NCBI RefSeq assembly: GCF_008831285.2
Contig: NC_045150.1
Coordinates: forward strand, 8,880,001 to 8,944,000
Source: Nymphaea colorata
Lineage: Eukaryota > Streptophyta > Magnoliopsida > Nymphaeales > Nymphaeaceae
Direction of reading: 5' to 3'
Length of the DNA stretch: 64,000 nt
Both the position numbers and the translations under genes were made by a program. The notes under the pieces were generated by a model. The model had not been told where the DNA came from, ran no database searches, and was given only the letters and a program-made list of their open reading frames with translations. Shown piece by piece: positions 14,233 through 27,501 of this stretch (its first letter is position 1; each line of letters starts with the position of its first letter).

Positions 14233-14405
14233 GGGTCAGAATTTTTTTTAGGGGCGGGCCAAACAGTTCAACTTTGAATTCGGGTATGGTCAAACTGAAT
14301 CTGAATCTAAAAAATACATTGCATAACTAAAATTTTTAAATGTATTTTTTTTTTCAATTAATTGGGGTGGGGCCATGGCCTAGGTGCCGCCCCCCTGGTG
14401 GAGGA
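14233..14405. repeat. Dispersed repeat fragment, copy 1
   Basis: This stretch matches 28886-29050 in the same orientation. Shared landmarks in order are AGGGTCAGA, a T run, GGGCGGGCCAAACAGT, a GGTCAAAC segment, TTAATTGGGGTGGGGCCATGG and a C-rich end. It is probably a decayed fragment of a transposable element. No coding capacity is visible, and the family is not identified. Confidence 0.6.
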
Positions 14406-14448
14406 GATCAAATGCTCATAGACTTCCAGCCAACTATAGTGAATTCAG

Positions 14449-14594
14449 TGGCCATTTGGTTACACGAATAGATTGTTGTCATTCTATTAATCTACTTTTG
14501 GAGCATATTTATGGAATATTGTATTATAGTCCAAAGATTTGGAGCAGATGAGTGCAACAGTAATAAACTGTTTCCATTTCCGAATGGCCCCTTA
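14449..14594. mobile_element. Candidate small MITE
   Basis: The left end GGCCATTTGG faces a right end CCGAATGGCC that is nearly its reverse complement. They bound a 146-bp AT-rich body with no coding capacity. Flanking TTCAGT and TTAGTG could be remnants of a target-site duplication, but this is weak. Confidence 0.35.
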
Positions 14595-15493
14595 GTGATG
14601 TGATGTCGAGAGAGGAATAAGTCAAACATCAAAGATTAGGGGCATAGGTGTGTGGGCAATTGCCCACATAGACCCAAAAAAAGTGTTTATTTTTATACTG
14701 AAACTTCATGGTAGTTTTTCTTATTTACATACAGGTACCTCTTGAAAATTTTAAATTATATAACTAGTGCCCCTTAACCAAATTTTTCTTGCTTCTTGCT
14801 TCACCTCATATATTGTTTTTGAAATATAATCAGCAAGTGGTTTGGACTTGGACTTCCTCCCAAGAGAACCTTCTCTCAATTCAATTATGTAATTAGTGAA
14901 TGAACTATATGACAACAAAAAAATATGACAATTTTTGCACCATATGGACACCAAAAGTTAGGGATTTTTTTTTGCGTTTTTTTTTTCCCAAGTTATTTGG
15001 AAGTACGGGTTTGAAGCCTTTACCTTTGATCGTAGCTCCTTCACTGGAGTCATGTGTAAGCAAGGTGTTTGCTTTCATCATTAGTCGTGTACCAGACCCG
15101 ATTATGACAGAGCTTTCAATATGTTAACCAGCTCATATATGAACTTGTTTGCTTTCTTAATTAACAAATCTGGATTGGAGGATCTTATATCTGACTGAAT
15201 TGCCTTGAAAAAATTGATATAGAAAAAAACTGAACACCCAATTAAGAAATTAAATCGGATTCAAGTTCAGAATGAGATTTAGTTCTTTAATGAATATTTC
15301 TATATCCAATGTCCATACATTTTGAAGGTGACTTATTATTTTTCTTCCTCTTACCACGGGAGGCATTGATGCCCTGACAATTTCATTTAATATTGACGCT
15401 TATGAATCTAAGTTTTTCTTTCTTTATTTTAACACCAACTACAGCGATAGACTGATTAGTTAGTTTTTAGTATTCATAATCAACATTTTTCTG

Positions 15494-15550
<57 letters not shown>

Positions 15551-18500
15551 AGTCATTAAATGATGTCCAGTTATCTAGAGTCACCTAGCCATTTAACCAA
15601 CACAGTCCATCTAAAACAAATGATAGTTGAGAGAAAAAAAAAAAATACAAAGTATTATTAAATGACGAAATGGCCATCAGTCGCCGGTCAATTTTCTTAC
15701 ACACACATATATATATATATATACCGATGATGAACAACTTCAACCCTCGAAGGTTGGGAGAAAAAAAGCATTGCGACACTTTTGTCATCTACTATTAATT
15801 TCCACCTTTTTCAATTTTTTTCTCAACCCTTGATCTGAAAAAGATCAATGGCTGATAATGTTATAGGATTTAAGTGTTATTATCGCTTTTAAGTCACTCC
15901 GCCATCTAACCTGGTCCTTTCGATCCAATATGATAGACGATTATAAAAAATCAAATAAAAAAAAGATTATGAGTATTTTCATTTGCACATTTTTGTTTTT
16001 GCTTTCCTCTCAACTATTAAATGAATGGTCCTAATTGGATGATTGAATAAGTCCACATAACCAAAAAAAGCATCATTCACTCAATATATATATATATATA
16101 TATATAATAATGACCACATGCTTCACCTCAAAGAGGCCTTAAAAGGTTGCCTTCTCCTCCAAAACATTTGGAACCGGTTTAATGGTAGAGTTATGGGTTG
16201 GAGGGTTATGGCACAGTGAAAGATGGGTCACTTTCCAAGAATAGCGTAGCCTCTCGAACTTGGTGATGAAATCGTTTGACTCACTCCAGTCAAAGTCTCC
16301 CATTGTTTTTTTTCGCATTTTTCACTGGACGTGCAGAGCAAGATGGCGTGAGGCGATCAGCAGCGCGGACCATCCACCGCAGCTGAACCTAATTTTGTCC
16401 ATTATTTATTTTATACAACGCCCGTGATCCATCGTGACGCTTTTGTTCCTTTGTTTTCATCTCAACCGACTGTCACAATAGATGAGGTGACGTTAATGAA
16501 CAAGCTTGTTGATTCCGGTTATCCAAGTGACTGTTCAATTCTCTGTGTCGTCGTTTGTTGAAATTTCAACAATTCATGCTTCATGTCCTGTACATAATTT
16601 ATTTCATAAAAACATGGAAATTATTTTTTAATAAAAATGAACTAGGTCACATCTGACTGGTCAAATTTTGGAAAAGTATATGAGAAAAGCAAGAAAATTG
16701 ACAAATTAATGATCCATAACATGCGACACCATATATGTTGGATTATTTGATAGTTTACTTTCTAATTTTGGGTCGTCTCATGGCCACCCAGTCTCTTTTG
16801 ACCCGTTTCTTTCTAGATCAAATCATATAAATGTGGTCCGAGTTGTGTCCAAGACAATGCAGGTAAATGAAATTTTATAAATAAAATTCAAAGGCCATTA
16901 AACATGAAGAGAGAAACTCATGAGTCGTTTGAAGTTTGTTGTCACAATATATATATGTGTGTGTGTGTATTTTTCTAAAATTCGACTTTATAAAATATAT
17001 GATCTTAAATTTGTTTGGAAGAGAAGCATATTGTAAATTAATCATTTTTTGTTTAATAATGACCTCTAATAATGAAAGAAATGAACTGCCCTTATACCAT
17101 CAAAATTCTTGTGTACTAGAAAAATCAATAATTTTTCCTAAAAGTAACTTGAATGAAGACATGTCTTATGTTAATTTAACATTTACAATCATATACAAAT
17201 GTTCACATTTTGTTTAAAATACTTTCCGCAAGATTTTGGGACGTGTCGTCTTTGTCCTAGACCTAGGCGGTGCGGAATATTATATATAAATAAAGGATAG
17301 AGAGCACCTGCCACACTCAAGTTTATTTTTCATAGATGATATATTCTCTTATTCCTCTAACCCTACAGATAAGATAATAAATATATATGTAACACAGGCC
17401 GGCCTGTCACCTGAAACCCGAGCCCAGCCCGACAATTGAAACCCGAGCCTAAGCCTAACTCGATTAAATTATAAATATATATTTTTAATATAAAATAAAA
17501 AAATATAAAATATATTTTTGAGAAAGTTTAGCCCAATGAAACGAAAAAAGCAAAAGCTTCCAATCTGTGTTATTCCTTTCAAAATATAAGAAAAAAAGAC
17601 AATCAATGTGCATCAAATGTCTCTCTCCCCTCTTGAACTTGGTGGCAACTTGTCACCCTTTTCTTAACTGAATGTTTTCTATTTTGTCAGCTCTCTCTTA
17701 GACTCTAGGAAAAGTTTGTATCAGAGGTCTTCCTCAATAATATTTGTCTTCATCCCATATACTTTCAAAGAGAAAAAAAAAATGGCCCATTTATACATTT
17801 TGAAAAATATAATAATTATTGAAGGCATATACGCATATGATGTTCTTTTCGGTATTGCCGTCGTAGAAATTATTGAAGTGGGCAGCCAACCTTCCAATTC
17901 CCAACTGAAAGCATAATAATTCTAAAGAAAACATTCAATCACTCACTAACAGAAATAAACTTTATTCCAATGTTTATTACCAAGACCAAACCGATGTGTT
18001 CATCTCATGTCTTCTTTATCACGATAATGGAGAAAATCTTTGGTAATTATCATGCTTCTTTAATGTTATTTATTTATCTCTACGATAAATATGAGCCCTA
18101 ACATTTGCGTGAAAGTCAGGTAGAAGATTTCATTTCTCAAATATTCATCTACCTAACTACCTTCTTCAACAATGGAAACAGAAAAAAAAAAAAACTTTCC
18201 CCAGAAAAATCTACTTCTTCATCCACAATATAAACAAAAATTAGTAAATATTGTATTCTTGGTTAAGTCCTTTTCCAGTCTATAAGCAGCAGTGGCACGC
18301 CATTTTTCTCTTCTGGCTTATGCATTCGAAGCCAAAGCAGGGAAGAAAAGCCTTCCCCAATAATTTTTTGTTCTTAATTATGAATCATGATATGTATCCA
18401 ATCAAATGACCTCAGATAAGTCGGATATATATGAAAAAAAGAAAAAGAAAGTTAACCCCATGCAATTAAAAAATTGGATCAGATTTAGAATTCAAAAAAT

Positions 18501-20200
18501 GACATCTAATTACAATAATACTCAATTGGAATGACATGTAAGTTTTAATAAAATATTTTACATCCAATATCCATATATTTAAAAAGTGGCATTGTATCTT
18601 AGCACTGTACCGAGTATAAACTTTTTTTTGTTCTTATTCTTATCAAAAAATTCGACCCGAATATTCCAGCGCACCTTGCTTTGAATATTCTTGTATAAAC
18701 TCAATCAACCCTTTTTTTTATTCCTCAGTGAATAAAATGGTTATTCCCTCTGGAGACAACCCCATGTAACTAAAATTTATATTTTGGAGGAACTCTACTC
18801 AATGAATACTTTATTCAGCATCTGTTTTTTTTAGTGCGATACAACTCCAAACTTTCTTCAATGGAATGAGTGAGCTAATAATATTAAAACACCTCTGTCT
18901 CATGCTCTCCATGTCCCAGAATGCTACTTTTCAGCCCTTAGCTAATTTTTCAAAAATATTTTATTATTTATATGTTAACAAACTTTATATATTATTATCA
19001 AATATATATATATATATATATGTATATACAGTGACTTGACCTCAATTTAACGGTGACTAGGCGACTAAAAAACAAGAGAAATAACACCTGATGATTAACA
19101 TTGATTTATTTTTAAAATATATGCGGTGGGGAATTTCTACTTTTATAATCAAGTGAACTTATCATCTGGCATCGAGTAACTGTTCAAGACTGGATGCGCC
19201 TCTGTGCTCAGATGTATTACTGTTCCTTGTTTTTATCCACTTCAGTACAAGACTCTGGTTTTCATTTATTTACAACAAAAAATTACTGAAGGGCCTAGTT
19301 ATTCTTTGTAATCCCAAAATCATGCCTGGCATTCCTAATATTATGGATGCAGATCTCACCTTTTCCATGGCCGATTCAAATAAGGTTTGACCCGAAACAT
19401 TGTCTCATAATGCAAGAGTAGCGGTGAAGTTGAGTAAATTCACGGTAGTACGTAACTTTTGGAATTGGTGAATTTGTTTTGTTTTATTAATGATGTGATT
19501 GGATTTTGTCCAATTCACGGTTGTTATACACGGTTAAGCGGGGAAAGTAAAATATGATGCCTGCTTGTGAGATTATGCCCAAAAGCTGAGGTTTCAAGTG
19601 ACAAATTTTCCGCAGCAGCCGTAAGTATCGCGTTCCTGTTCAAAGGTGGCATGGACGACGCGGTGAAATTCTTCTCCCAATGTTTATCTTTTTCCTGCCT
19701 TTCTGATATGTCATTATCACCTCTATCTGTGGCGCAGAATCGTTTATCTTCAAACGGTGAAAGGGCTTGCCTTCTTAATCTCCATCTACTTCGAGTACTC
19801 TGTCGACTCTATTTCAACCACTCCCAGTATTTTCTTCGATGCTATTACTGTTTATTTGACCACCACAGAGAGTTCCTGTATTGCTGGATTATTATCGTAC
19901 GAAGAATCCTGATAAAGATCATAGGCACGTTTAATGCATATATTCTTGGGACACTTTGTACAGAAAAGATTGCCCTTTATTGAGTATACCATCTTTTCGA
20001 GCGAGAGGAAGCTGCAGGTTTTTCTAAAAATTGTTTTCTTCTTGTTTATTAATAAGCCCGATTGTGATTTAAATTTTTAGTTAAATTAGTTCTCTCTGTT
20101 AATAGGAGTCTACCAAGAACAGGATTTTGATAGTTTTTTTGCCATTTTTAAAAGCTTAAAATTAAAGAAGGAAAAAAAGTTAAGGAAACAAGGAAGCATG
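14595..20200. other. Intergenic AT-rich DNA with microsatellites
   Basis: No gene is recognised across this stretch. It contains several (TA)n tracts (near 15495-15547, 15709-15723, 16085-16106 and 19003-19021), one (GT)n run near 16957-16968, and short GAAACCCGAGCC-type repeats near 17410-17460. The longest open frame (19567-19983, 138 codons) has no recognisable domain and no codon or splice support. Confidence 0.45.
15495..15547. repeat. (TA)n microsatellite
   Basis: An uninterrupted TA dinucleotide run of about 53 bp, the longest AT microsatellite in the intergenic region between SCAR and PEPC. Confidence 0.95.
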
Positions 20201-20236
20201 CTCCATAGCAGAGAAAAAGACATTCAAAGAAACTCT

Positions 20237-20243
20237 TATATAT
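20237..20243 (+). promoter_or_regulatory. Possible TATA box of the PEPC gene
   Basis: TATATAT lies about 510 bp upstream of the PEPC start codon, followed by a CT-rich leader. The long gap would need a long or intron-containing 5' UTR. A possible acceptor, TCGTGCAG, sits about 100 bp before the ATG near 20656. This is inference from position only. Confidence 0.3.
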
Positions 20244-20352
20244 GGGCAACCCTAAGATCATGTAGGCACTGCCTGTAAGGAGTACAAGAATTCATAGTCC
20301 ACGTTTTTGCTCTTCAATGTGGGGAGAAATCTTTATCGGAGTTTAGATTTTA

Positions 20353-20436
20353 GAGGTTTGCGAGACTAATCTTCTAACTTTGCGCTTCCTTTTGGAGGTT
20401 TTGCGAGGCCAGTCTTCTACTTTTTGTGCTTCTTTT
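20353..20436 (+). repeat. Degenerate 42-bp tandem duplication in the PEPC leader
   Basis: Two adjacent copies (20353-20394 and 20395-20436) share GAGGTTT.GCGAG, AGTCTTCTA-like and TTTGTGCTTC-like blocks in the same order with several substitutions. They lie in the probable 5' UTR or promoter of the downstream gene. Confidence 0.6.
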
Positions 20437-20752
20437 CTTTAACTGACTACGTGGTTTCGCTGTTCTGTTTTCGAATACAAAAATCTATGTTTTAGTTCTT
20501 TTTAGGCTTGTTGGCTCGTTTATTTTCGCTTCAATGTGCTAAAATCGCTGAGGTTTCTGTTCTTGTTTTTGGTTTTTCTTCTGTGCTGGACACTGTTATG
20601 TTCTTGAAAGTCTCGATCTTTAGTGGGTGTTCTTAATCCCGTCAACTTCGTGCAGGCTTTACCGATTTCCTTTATCGATCTTCCTTCAATTTGACGACCA
20701 TCGAGTGCATTTGAACTTGTGACCGTCTTCTTCTTCTTTCCGCTGGGTAGCC

Positions 20753-23700
20753 ATGTCGAAACTGGAGAAGCATGTTTCCATTGATGCGCAGTTGAGGCTC
20801 GTGGTGCCCGGGAAAATCTCCGATGATGATAAGTTGGTGGAATATGATGCAATTCTTCTGGATCGGTTCCTTGACATTCTTCAAGCATTGCATGGTGACG
20901 ACATCCGTGAGACGGTACAAATAGGGACTGCCCAGCTCGTTATTTAATTTGTAACATGTTCTTGTTGCTTACATTGTCTGATTGAAGAGAATCTGCTCTG
21001 CCTGATCGTTTCCTGCGCCTAATGAATTTTTATTTGTGTAGACGAATATGCTTGCTTCGGTTTGACAGTCTATATTTCACTGATCATGCTAGGGATGATC
21101 CGATGTTGATCTTGCTGATCCTTGATGCAGGTGCAAGATTGCTATGAGTTTTCAGCAGAGTACGAGGGGCAGCATGATCCTCAGAAGCTTGAGGAGCTTG
21201 GCAATATGCTGACGAGTTTGGATCCAGGAGATTCTATTGTTGTAGCTAAGTCCTTTTCTCACATGCTTAACTTGGCAAACCTAGCCGAAGAGGTGCAGAT
21301 CGCATACAGAAGGAGAATCAAGCTTAAAAAGGGTGATTTTGTGGATGAGAATTCAGCTGCCACTGAATCAGATATTGAGGAGACCATTAAGAGGCTGGTG
21401 GTGCAATTAAAGAAATCTCCTGAAGAAGTTTTTGATGCCCTTAAGAATCAGACTGTTGATTTGGTCCTCACTGCACATCCAACTCAGTCGGTTCGCCGAT
21501 CATTGCTCAAGAAGCATGGAAGGTACCCCAGAATTATGCACGTCCTCTTTGATGTTAGAGAATTCAAGGACTTCCTATCCCTCGCATGTTATTAACTATA
21601 TAACTTAGTTTGTTGAGACCATGAATTGGTATTGCACCTGCAGACATGTGAAAAGAGTCAAGATAGTGAAACCGGACTTCAATGGTCATACTCTGCAAGT
21701 ATGCTTGATTGATATATGCTTAATAGTTGCAACTTGCAACTAGGAATGCATCAAATTACTGATTGGGGTAATAGAGGAGCCTTAGATGGTCTCTTCGAGC
21801 TTCACTCAGTCACAGAGTCCACATATACAACTGGCTGCGTGTTCCAGATGTGAACTATCCATTCAGATCAAATCAACTGGTTCCTTTACAGATTCAGTCA
21901 ACACGTTCCAAATCCCAGCCCCTAGCTTGACTGACTGCCAACCAAAGACCATCTTAGTTTGTTAAAAATTTCTAAAAGCAAGTCAGGCTTTGATGTATCT
22001 GTTCGTTGGACAGAAGGTGCCACTGCTAATTGCAGTATTTTCCCTCTCTTCCATTTATTATTTATATTTATCTTTCCATACTGCACAGTGGATCTCCAAA
22101 TTAATCCCAATTTAAGAATAAGTAGCATGCAGAAGTCATGTCGATGGACAGTGAGAGAGAGAGAGGGAGAGGGAAGAGAAAGAGGGACGGAGGGAGAAGA
22201 TGGCACATCTTTTTACTCAATACATTCTGATATGCAGGATTCGCAATTGTCTTATTCAATTGAATGCAAAGGACATTACCCCTGATGACAAGCAGGAGCT
22301 GGATGAGGCTCTCCAGAGAGAGGTAGTTTTTCTCTCCTAGATTCACTAACCACGTTGAAACCTATATTATGGTGATTGTGTTCGAGTTTGCTAGTTGACT
22401 TGTGATGCACATTGGCCAAACTTGGAAATGTTGCTGCTACAGCACCTTTGACATGTCAATATTGGTATATGTGAATCTTTCTTCACAATTAATAGGAGTA
22501 ACTTGCAAAAAAGACAACCATATATGGGTGTTTATGATATGCTTTGTTTTTACTTAATTTAATTTTCTTATAGCAAAATTATAGATGGACAGTGCTGAAA
22601 ATCCTATGTATGAAATTCCATTTTTAGCATATCTACCAGTGTAGTTGAAAGTCACCAAGTTTCCAGCATCACACACAATGGGGTAGCAATTCTGGGATTG
22701 GGCATGCATTGGATCATGTTGCTGTACTATGTCGGTTTCGGATACTGTTATTATCTTGGACCAACGTATGAAATCTGTGTTGCAAATTCCTTTTTATTTG
22801 TTAGATTGCTATATCTGGCTGACATAATACTGTATATGCCCCTCAGCCACTTAACTGCATTAGTTTGTGATTCTAGAGATGGTTCCAAGTTCTCATATAT
22901 TACTCACTTAAACTAATTAAATGGCTGTTAATGTCTAAATTTTTTGGAACAACTCCATAATGTTTCATGGTTATATTCAGCCTAACACATATAACAGCCC
23001 TTTGTTTTTAAAAGCCTAGATGCTTTTGAACATTATGAGCACTTGAAACTGCAAGAGTCAAAATTAGAGCACCTGCCAGTCTTATGGTTGTGCCAATACA
23101 GTTGGCAGTTAAAGACATTCATTGTGAATAAATATAGCCTTGTAACCTTGACAATTGACATGATGTGATCTGTTTGTTATAAGTAACTGACCTTTGCATG
23201 TTTGTTCCTTTAAATATTGCAGATTCAAGCAGCATTTCGAACTGATGAAATCCGGCGAACTCCACCAACACCTCAAGATGAGATGCGAGCTGGGATGAGT
23301 TATTTCCATGAGACAATTTGGAAGGGTGTCCCCAAGTTCTTACGTCGAGTTGATACAGCTTTGAAAAACATAGGGATAAATGAGCGAGTGCCTTATAATG
23401 CTCCTCTTATTCAATTTTCTTCTTGGATGGGGGGTGATCGTGATGGTAAATTTTTGCTGCTTCAAGTTCCTTTGCTCCCTTTCCTCTAGCCAACTTTTTC
23501 TTCTTCTAGCCAACCTGTTCTTCTGCTGAACCCTTTTATCTATCTTGCTTCCATCTTGGAATATTTCCAGGCATATAGTTTCATGAGTATGTGTCTCTTT
23601 GGTTGTATTTTTGTGCATGTCCTCACCTCTCTCTCTCTCTCTCTCTCTCTTCCACACACACACAGATATGCATGCACATACTGTGATGGATGGAGTCTCT

Positions 23701-26700
23701 GGGTACAAGGCTGATGTTTTCTCATGAGCAGCATCCATCCGTCCTCTTGTTTAGGGATCAATGAGAAGCTGCAAGAATATCAATAAATTCATGCCATCTC
23801 CATAACAACATCCATACAATATTGAATGCAGGAAATCCTCGAGTGACTCCTGAAGTGACGAGGGACGTGTGCTTGTTGGCTAGAATGATGGCTGCTAACT
23901 TATACTACTCTCAAATAGAAGATCTAATGTTTGAGGTATTAAATATATATTGTGCTTTTGTGCTTTCATAGTTGAGCAAGAAAATATGACTAGTCATATC
24001 TACCCATGCTTGCACATGCACATGTGTGTGCATATCCAAACATACATTGGGAATTTTTGTGTCAATCGACCATATTATGACTTGCAATTCTTTTCTTCTT
24101 TCTTTTCAGTTATCTATGTGGCGCTGCAGTGATGAGCTACGGCTTCGAGCAAATGAACTACATAGCTCTTCACGAAAAGATGCAAAACATTATATAGGTA
24201 TGCAGATAGAAACAGATTGTAGCATGTATGCTTTCTTTGCCTAGGGACCCAGGACATGCTAACATTGTCTTCATAAGAATGAAGCTTGATCAGAAACTGA
24301 TGGTTAATGGAATATCCAGTTTATGTGTGATGTTGCAAGATTTAGTAGCTTGACAAAAAAAGATGAACCAGAGAATATTTTGCTGGAGGAGCAATAATTT
24401 GTTATTGGAAATTTGAAGGGAAAGAAGGAGGCCCATCTTTGAGAAAATCTTACATGCTTTTGTTTTATTTTTTTTTTGTTTTTGTTTTGTTTTTTTTTTT
24501 TTGAAATCCAGAGGGCCAGGCTCTCCTGGTTCTGTCCATACTCCAGGGGACTTTGGTGATAATTAATTGTTTTCTTTATAAGAAAAATAAAGGCAACAGG
24601 TTCCTGGTTCTGAAAGTCAAAACCCTGAAAATCTACGAATGAATTAGCAAGATTTTACCAACTTTGCTGCTTCCTTGATGGATAACATTTTTATTGTCGT
24701 GTTTAAGAAATATTAGCTGTTTGGTGGACATGAGGCTTTTGCATGATGCTGCCCGATTTTCCCTGTATTGACTGTTCTCGTATTATCACTTTCAGAATTT
24801 TGGAAAAAAATTCCTCCAAATGAGCCTTATCGAGTTATACTTGGGGAGGTTAGAGATAAGTTGTACAATACCAGGGAGCGTTCTCGCCACTTGCTAGCCC
24901 ATGGACTTTCTGATATTCCTGAGGAAGCAACTTTTACGAACGTTGAGCAGGTGATTTTCTAGCTTCTTGATCTTCTTTCTTATTCTTGTACTCATTAGAT
25001 CGACATGAAGTTCTTTTATTTTAACTCCCTGTAATGCTTTAGTAAATCGTAGTGTAATGAAGTTTTTAAGGAATTAGGATTGCAGTTGGTTCATGGTTGT
25101 ACTTTAACGTCCTTTCCTATTACTGTTGATTCAGATGCTAATCCTTTTTCCTTGATCTTTTTTTGTGATTATAGTTTCTCGAACCTCTTGAGCTATGTTA
25201 TAGATCACTCTGTGCGTGTGGTGACCAGCCAATTGCCGATGGCAGCCTTCTGGATTTCTTGCGACAGGTTTCAACATTTGGTCTCTCACTCGTACGTCTA
25301 GATATCAGACAGGAGTCTGACAGGCATACTGATGTTATGGATGCAATTACTAAGCACTTAGGAATAGGTTCATACCGTGATTGGCCAGAGGAACAGCGTC
25401 AAGGATGGCTGCTGTCGGAACTCCGTGGAAAGCGACCATTGTTTGGTCCAGACCTTCCAAAAACTGAAGAAATTGCTGATGTGCTCGAAACACTTCATGT
25501 GATTGCCGAACTACCCTCTGATAATTTTGGAGCATACATTATCTCAATGGCCACAGCTCCATCAGATGTTCTTGCTGTTGAGCTTTTGCAACGTGAATGC
25601 CATGTGAAAAAACCACTGAGAGTGGTTCCATTGTTTGAGAAACTTGCTGATCTTGAAGCTGCACCTGCTGCTGTAGCTCGGCTCTTTTCAATTGACTGGT
25701 ACAGGAACAGGATAAATGGGAAGCAAGAGGTTATGATTGGATATTCAGACTCTGGCAAGGATGCTGGAAGACTATCAGCTGCCTGGCAGCTATACAAAGC
25801 TCAGGAGGAGCTTGTAAAAGTTGCCAAGCAATATGGTGTCAAGTTGACAATGTTCCATGGTAGAGGAGGAACAGTTGGAAGAGGTGGTGGACCTACTCAT
25901 CTTGCCATCCTGTCTCAGCCACCTGATACTATTCATGGATCTCTTCGCGTCACTGTCCAAGGTGAAGTTATAGAGCAGTCATTTGGAGAGGAGCATTTAT
26001 GTTTCCGTACACTCCAGCGTTTCACTGCTGCTACCCTTGAGCATGGGATGCATCCTCCAGTTCCACCTAGGCCAGAGTGGCGTGCTTTGATGGATGAAAT
26101 GGCTGTGGTGGCAACTAAGGAGTATCGATCTGTTGTATTTCAAGAACCACGTTTTGTGGAATATTTCCGTCTTGTAAGTATTCTTCACTTGATTTTCATA
26201 CAGAAATACTTGATCTTGAATGTGTTTTACAGCCCAATGTATTATTTTCTTCATGAAGCACTGAATAGTTATATATGCTGATATCATCTCGAAAGTCCCT
26301 TTTACCCTGCAAAAGTTTTGTTTTCTGCACTGACTGTTACGTTTTTAAATTTTTTATTTTTAACAGTTCATTTCATGTTATTTTATGTAAATGTGTATAT
26401 TCTGTACTTTTCTCTTCTACTGTATGCTTTAGTTGCCTTTTTCTTGACTTTCCATGGTTGTATCATCTTCTTTGATTAAGAACTTGATTATGTTGGCTTC
26501 GTTTGCTGGTTTTCCTTCTTGGGAAGAAATACTTTAGGGATTTTAGAAAGTTATGGTTAATATACTTGTAGACGAAATTCTATAGCTTAACACAGATACA
26601 CTTTCTAACTTAGCAATGCATTAAATTCCACAGGCAACTCCAGAGCTGGAATATGGACGAATGAACATTGGAAGCCGACCATCCAAGCGTAAACCTAGTG

Positions 26701-27501
26701 GGGGAATAGAATCACTTCGTGCAATCCCATGGATTTTTGCTTGGACACAGACTAGATTTCATCTTCCTGTTTGGTTAGGCTTTGGAGCAGCATTCAAACA
26801 TATTCTTGACAAGGACATCCGGAATCTTAGCATGCTACAAGCCATGTACAATGAATGGCCGTTTTTCAGGGTTACACTTGATTTAGTGGAAATGGTATTT
26901 GCAAAGGGCGATCCTGGCATTGCTGCGCTATATGACAAGTTGCTGGTATCTGAAGACCTTTGGGCATTTGGGGAGCGTCTGCGTGCAAACTATGAGGAAA
27001 CCAAAAGCCTCCTTCTTCAGGTAAAAATAGCTATTGCTATTTTAAGCTTTGTGTAGCTTGTATATGAAAGAGAATGCATGGCATAAGATAGATGTGTTGT
27101 TCTTCAGAAGTGCCTATCCAAATTTTTCGGTTGTTCACCTTTCTATGAACTGGTTTGAGGTTTCTTCATTTTCCTGTTTATCTGAAAACTTCACCTTTGG
27201 TCAGGTTGCTGGCCACAAGGATCTTCTTGAAGGAGATCCCTACCTGAGACAGAGGCTGAAATTGCGAGATTCATACATCACAACACTCAATGTGTGCCAA
27301 GCATGCACTCTGAAACGTATCCGTGATCCCAATTTCCATGTGAAGGTGAGGCCTCATATATCAAAGGAGATCATGGAGTCAAACAAAGCAGCTGCAGAGT
27401 TGGTTAACCTGAACCCGGCAAGTGAGTATGCTCCAGGCCTGGAGGACACCCTTATATTGACCATGAAGGGAATAGCTGCTGGAATGCAAAACACTGGTTA
27501 A
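20753..27501 (+). CDS. PEPC: Plant-type phosphoenolpyruvate carboxylase (ten exons)
   Basis: PEPC (EC 4.1.1.31) is a cytosolic enzyme that carboxylates phosphoenolpyruvate with bicarbonate to oxaloacetate. Exons are 20753-20914, 21131-21522, 22238-22322, 23223-23445, 23832-23935, 24110-24197, 24796-24950, 25175-26173, 26634-27020 and 27205-27501. All introns are GT-AG, the frame is continuous and the product is 963 aa, normal for the family. The N-terminus keeps the regulatory phosphorylation motif [11 protein letters not shown] (Ser9). Catalytic signatures are VLTAHPTQ (His170), GGDRDGNP (283-290), [11 protein letters not shown] (592-602) and [14 protein letters not shown] (630-643). It ends in QNTG. 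The Ser9 motif and QNTG end mark the plant type and exclude the bacterial type. Ala772 (in IFAWTQ) and Arg882 (in [10 protein letters not shown]) match the C3 state at the positions known as 774 and 884 in Flaveria, so a housekeeping or anaplerotic isoform is inferred. Ser9 implies control by PEPC kinase; Arg886 and Asn961 match the malate/aspartate inhibitor site. Confidence 0.97.

Noticed and set aside
19567-19983. 138-codon plus-strand frame upstream of PEPC
   Set aside because: No recognisable domain, no codon or splice support, and it lies in AT-rich intergenic DNA.
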